Shown here piece after piece: positions 59,946-64,000 of a stretch of DNA of 64,000 nucleotides (positions within the stretch are counted from its first letter, which is position 1; every line of letters begins with the position of its first letter). The DNA lies in assembly GCF_958979055.1 (NCBI RefSeq), contig NC_084891.1:25753501-25817500 (forward strand), given 5' to 3'. Made by a program: the position numbers and the translations under genes. This stretch comes from Alnus glutinosa. Its lineage: Eukaryota > Streptophyta > Magnoliopsida > Fagales > Betulaceae. The notes below the pieces were generated by a model that did no database searches, had not been told where the DNA came from, and saw only the letters and a program-made list of their open reading frames with translations.

Positions 59946-61433
59946 ATGGTGATGAACACACGTTCCGGAAGCCAGACCAATCGACAGCCCGTGGCCCCAC
60001 AGGAACCGGCTATTCAGAATAATTTGCAGCCTCCACCGAACCCTCCCCCGGGGGGTGGAGATCAAGATCGCATAGCAGCGTTGGAAGCCCAGATTGAAGA
60101 CTTAAATGCAGAATTGTTACGCATGAGGACGAGACAGCCCAATCCCGAGATGAACAGGGATGAGCGTGAGGAAGAAGATCACAATAGCAACATTAATCCT
60201 CGGAGGGAGGATGACCGTCAAGGAAATCTGAGCAGAATTATTGCCGAGCTGGAGAGAAGGTGCACGGACATGGAGATGGAAAGAAAGGACAAAGGCAGAT
60301 CCGTAATGGTGGACAAGCTCCTAATGGGTACAGACTCACCCTTCACCAGACGGGTGGCAGACTATCAGCTTCCCGATAAGTTTAAGGTACCCCAAATTCT
60401 AAGTTATGCAGGAGACAGAGATCCCTTGGATCACCTAGAGAATTTCAAAGCTCATCTAGACCTTCACGGGACACCCGATGAAGTAGCATGTCGGGCCTTC
60501 CCTCTTACTCTTTCGGGGAATGCCCGAGACTGGTTCAGGAAGCTGCCCCCGAATTCTGTTGATCAGTTCAAGGAATTGTCCAAGATATTCCTAACGGAGT
60601 TCTTGGCTTTCCGGACAAGGAAGAAGCCTTCGGGATATTTGCTATCATTGCACCAGCAAGGCAATGAGAGTCTTAAGGAGTTTATGGCTCGGTTCAACCG
60701 AGAGAAGGCTACGGTCGAAGATCCGACCGAGGATATGATTTTTGCTGCCATTTATCAGGGAATTTCACCCGAGGAGCCTTTGATGAAGAAGTTGATCCGG
60801 AAGCAACCGAGTACCTTGCAGGGCCTCATGGATAAGGTAGAAGAATTCATCAATCAGGAAGAGACGCTGAAGTCTATGGCCAGTTCTAGACTACCCCGAG
60901 AGACAGCCCCAGAAAAGAAAAGGAAAGAACTCAAGAAAGCTGATTGGGAAGAGCAGAGGCAGGTAAAGAAGTTCAAAGATTACAACTTTACACCTCTCAA
61001 TGCCGAGATATCAGAAGTCCTCATGGAGATCAAGAGAGATCCGGCGTTTCGGGAACCACAAAAGATACCAGGTGATCCTCCTTATAAGAATGCAGGGAAG
61101 TATTGTGATTTCCATAAACAAGCAGGTCATTACACCGAGGGGTGCGTAACCCTAAGGTTGTTAATAGAAGAATTCATAAAGAATGGCAAGCTAGTTCGGT
61201 TCTTGGGAGAGCGACGGAACCATCCAGGAAATAACAGGCCTCGGAATCATCAGGACTATCAGCCCCGAGATCAACAGCCACGGGATTATTATCCCCGAGA
61301 CCGTCCTCAGCTAGACGAAAGGCCTCAAGAGAATGCTCCCCGAGATGACATAGAAAGAAGAGAGGACCGAAGAAGCAGAAGCCCACAGCATAGAGAGCCG
61401 AGGCAACAACAGTATCTGCCCGTGATCCCATAA
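59946..61433 (+). CDS. gag: Gag protein of the TR-GAG element, copy 2
   Basis: 495 residues, identical in translation to the copy 1 Gag (coiled coil, retrotrans_gag core, CDFHKQAGHYTEGC motif, Arg-rich tail). The frame is fully intact with no substitution, which is expected if the element inserted recently from an active source. No pol follows. Confidence 0.93.
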   Translation: MVMNTRSGSQTNRQPVAPQEPAIQNNLQPPPNPPPGGGDQDRIAALEAQIEDLNAELLRMRTRQPNPEMNRDEREEEDHNSNINPRREDDRQGNLSRIIAELERRCTDMEMERKDKGRSVMVDKLLMGTDSPFTRRVADYQLPDKFKVPQILSYAGDRDPLDHLENFKAHLDLHGTPDEVACRAFPLTLSGNARDWFRKLPPNSVDQFKELSKIFLTEFLAFRTRKKPSGYLLSLHQQGNESLKEFMARFNREKATVEDPTEDMIFAAIYQGISPEEPLMKKLIRKQPSTLQGLMDKVEEFINQEETLKSMASSRLPRETAPEKKRKELKKADWEEQRQVKKFKDYNFTPLNAEISEVLMEIKRDPAFREPQKIPGDPPYKNAGKYCDFHKQAGHYTEGCVTLRLLIEEFIKNGKLVRFLGERRNHPGNNRPRNHQDYQPRDQQPRDYYPRDRPQLDERPQENAPRDDIERREDRRSRSPQHREPRQQQYLPVIP

Positions 61434-61649
61434 AAAGGACTCTCGGGAATTTCAGGCTTGCTTTTATTTTTTAGTATTTATATTTGCAAAGAACTAGAAT
61501 TTTATTTTTAATTCAGACTAGACAGAAAATTCCCCAGATTTTGGGAATAAGTATTTTCAGAATAAATGAATAAAGCTGACTTAAGCATCGGAGTGTTCCC
61601 GGTCTAAGGACCAGGAACCCGTTGATGTTGTTTCTTTTGCAGGGAAAAA

Positions 61650-62454
61650 CTCTCGGATCAGTCCTAGCCGAGAGTCTCGGATCAGTTCTAGCCGAGATCA
61701 AGAAGAAAGGGGGGTCGTCTCGGATCAGTCCCAGCCGAGAGTCTCGGATCAGTCCTAGCCGAGATCAAGAAGAAAGGGGGGTCGTCTCGGATCAGTCCTA
61801 GCTGAGACCAAAACTTCTCGGATCAGTCCTAGCCGAGAAGGAGTCTCTCGGATCAGTCCTAGCCGAGAGCAAGAACAACTTCTCGGATCAGTCCTAGCCG
61901 AGAAGGAGCCTCTCGGATCAGTCCTAGCCGAGAGCAAGAAAAACTTCTCGGATCAGTCCTTGCCGAGAAGGAGCCTCTCGGATCAGTCCTAGCCGAGAGC
62001 AAGAACAACTTCTCGGATCAGTCCTTGCCGAGAAGGAGCCTCTCGGATCAGTCCTAGCCGAGAGCAAGAACAACTTCTCGGATCAGTCCTTGCCGAGAAG
62101 GAGCCTCTCGGATCAGTCCTAGCCGAGAGCAAGAACAACTTCTCGGATCAGTCCTTGCCGAGAAGGAGCCTCTCGGATCAGTCCTAGCCGAGAGCAAGAA
62201 CAACTTCTCGGATCAGTCCTTGCCGAGAAGGAGCCTCTCGGATCAGTCCTAGCCGAGAGCAAGAACAACTTCTCGGATCAGTCCTTGCCGAGAAGGAGCC
62301 TCTCGGATCAGTCCTAGCCGAGAGCAAGAACAACTTCTCGGATCAGTCCTTGCCGAGAAGGAGCCTCTCGGATCAGTCCTAGCCGAGAGCAAGAACAACT
62401 TCTCGGATCAGTCCTTGCCGAGAAGGAGCCTCTCGGATCAATCCTAGCCGAGAG
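61650..62454 (+). repeat. Array of 25 hairpin units, copy 2
   Basis: Same nCTCGG-loop-CCGAGn units as copy 1 but two fewer, the 67-bp difference falling among the irregular 5' units that carry the AAGAAGAAAGGGGGGTCG spacer. The 65-bp alternating part has the same copy number in both elements. Confidence 0.95.
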
Positions 62455-62599
62455 CAAGAAGAAACTTCTCGGGGGGTCAGATTTAACCCTCGGGTTTTGC
62501 AGGTTAGCAGGTTTTCAGAAGGAGACAAAGATCGGGTTTCCTTAGACATGGAATTCCCATTATTCAAGCAAGCTTCGGATAAGGGAATTGGGGGGTAAC

Positions 62600-63115
62600 T
62601 GTTGGGGATAAATCCCACTCAACCCGATCCAAAGAGAAGATTCAAAAGTCAAATAGGTCCAAACAGATAAGAATAATGATCATATCAGAGGTCTAAGAAG
62701 ATATCAGATCAGAAGTCTAAGAAGATGTCAGATCAGAAGTCTAAGAAGATATCAGATTGGAAGTCGTCTAAGAAGATATCAGATTGGAAGTCTAAGAAGG
62801 TATCCAATTAGAAGTCTAGTAAAGGATTGAAGTCCAATTAGAACTCGGACAGCAGTTCTAAATCAACAAGGAGCAGGAGTCCTAATCCAGGTTTGACTCC
62901 ACCTCTATGCCTATAAATAGGCCCATACCCCAGGTATAAACTAAGTCTCAATTTTTATGCATAGAGCATTATTTCTCTCACAGAAGCTAACTTAGGCATC
63001 GGAGCGGGACCCCCGGAAGGGTCCCTAGGTTTTGTTGTTTTGCAGAGTTATTAAGAAGCGTGAAGAACATCAAAGGAACGTGCAGATTCACACCATACCG
63101 GAAACTGTACCAACA
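62600..63115 (+). repeat. 3' LTR, copy 2
   Basis: 516 bp, preceded by GGGAATTGGGGGGTAAC as in copy 1. Confidence 0.93.
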
Positions 63116-63120
63116 GTATA

Positions 63121-64000
63121 AATTATAATTTATGTATAATGTGAGCAAGTAGTAAGTCTAATAGACCATATATAACTAATTAACTATATTATAAATATAG
63201 TATATAACTATTATTAACCATGTGTGATGTATTATATGTATGCTTATATATATACTAATATACTAACTATTTTAATATTGTTATATGATAACTACTAATA
63301 ACTTAATATGTTCCCTTCAAAAAAAAAAAAAAAAAAACTTAATATGTTAGTTTAACATATTAAATACTATTATCAAAATATTATAGTTAATATGCAATAC
63401 TATATTTACTTAGCTAATATATTATATGCTTATTTAATATATACTTTTTTAAATTTTTATCGAAATGACTTATATCTCATAGTTAACTACTTAACCATGC
63501 TTATGTAGGTAGCTAGTTGGTTAATAATATTAAGTTAGTATATATTTACCAATTAGTTAATAACTTAATATTTAGTTAATACTAAGTTGCTATATGTTTA
63601 TACACACATGTTATGTGTATATATGAGTTAGACTCGCAAGCCTTAATCGAGTCGAGCGAGCGAGTTGTGTCAAACACAAATAAAGCATATCACCTATTTC
63701 TTAAAAAAACCGCATTTCTTCTTCTAGAATAAAATGCGAAACTTCTCTTCGAAGTTTGTAATGAAATTTATAGTTTATAGGACATAGATGGAAATGGATA
63801 GTGATGATTGAATGTGAAAGATGAAAGATGATAAGGAGTCAGAGACTCAGAGGTAGGTATAGATAGTCTCCTTTTGGTTTGTTGGGAGAGGAGTTTTCTG
63901 TCTCGTCCCTCTCCTATAGTTTTCAATTGCGGAGGTAGCAAATATTGAAAATATGGCAGAGGAGTGTGGGGATTCTTATGGCTGTTTTGCCTTAACAAAG
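63121..64000. other. AT-rich DNA, no gene seen
   Basis: 63121-63600 is dominated by TATATTA/TTAATA words and contains a poly-A run near 63320. The last 300 bases are less AT-rich and could be the margin of a gene outside the window, but I find no supported exon. Confidence 0.5.

Larger units (their letters stand above)
59368..63115 (+). mobile_element. TR-GAG-type LTR retrotransposon, copy 2 (3748 bp)
   Basis: Same structure as copy 1 with its own TSD GTATA (59363-59367 and 63116-63120), inserted in AT-rich intergenic DNA. LTRs 59368-59883 and 62600-63115 look identical to each other and to those of copy 1. Over the internal region I see only two differences from copy 1: absence of one 67-bp two-hairpin unit in the array, and C (49060) versus T (61844). 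The same orientation and near identity indicate very recent insertion, although the distinct TSDs show two independent events and not a segmental duplication. Confidence 0.93.

Noticed and set aside
46517-63115. Segmental duplication as the source of the two TR-GAG copies
   Set aside because: Flanks are unrelated and each copy has its own 5-bp target duplication, so they are independent insertions.

Overview
The window is nuclear DNA of a flowering plant, most likely a woody eudicot. The genes have GT-AG introns, plant-specific families (HYL1/DRB1, a CTR1-like Raf kinase, an LRR-bearing RabGGTase alpha) and long AT-rich intergenic DNA full of plant transposon families. I cannot name the species. 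No prokaryotic, organellar-genome or viral gene set is present.

Positions 1-31,400 are gene space. In order there are: a 5'-truncated HYL1/DRB1 dsRNA-binding protein gene (+); a complete eight-exon Rab geranylgeranyltransferase alpha gene (+, 4,599-10,442); a possible small secreted-protein exon (-); a threefold tandem repeat; an orphan first exon of ribosomal protein L21 (+); an intronless membrane-anchored TPR protein gene (-); and a complete fifteen-exon CTR1/EDR1-type Raf-like protein kinase gene (-, 19,978-31,358). The kinase has HWD in place of the usual HRD. All splice phases of the RabGGTase and kinase models close without remainder.

Positions 33,870-54,862 look like one 21-kb CACTA (En/Spm) DNA transposon in reverse orientation. 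It is bounded by CACTA/CAGTG ends, a TTT target duplication and ACGTG-rich subterminal arrays. It holds decayed ORF1 and TNP2 transposase genes and several tandem arrays, and it has been hit repeatedly. A solo LTR (TSD TCTAA) sits in TNP2. A TTF-type hAT transposon carries a dead transposase, which is itself split by a 3.8-kb LTR element (TSD TATCT). A 0.9-kb hAT-type element (TSD AATGTAAA) lies beside it. Near its right end the CACTA element carries a rearranged fragment of a host ARGONAUTE4-clade PIWI domain.

The 3.8-kb LTR element occurs twice (46,517-50,331 and 59,368-63,115), with LTRs that look identical and different target duplications. It encodes an intact Gag and no pol, as in the TR-GAG class. 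Its 3' half is an array of 27 (copy 1) or 25 (copy 2) short hairpins whose outer stem pairs change in a compensatory way. With the captured AGO4 fragment, this gag-plus-hairpin-array element is the most interesting content of the window. The remaining 54,863-64,000 is gene-free and holds several MITEs.
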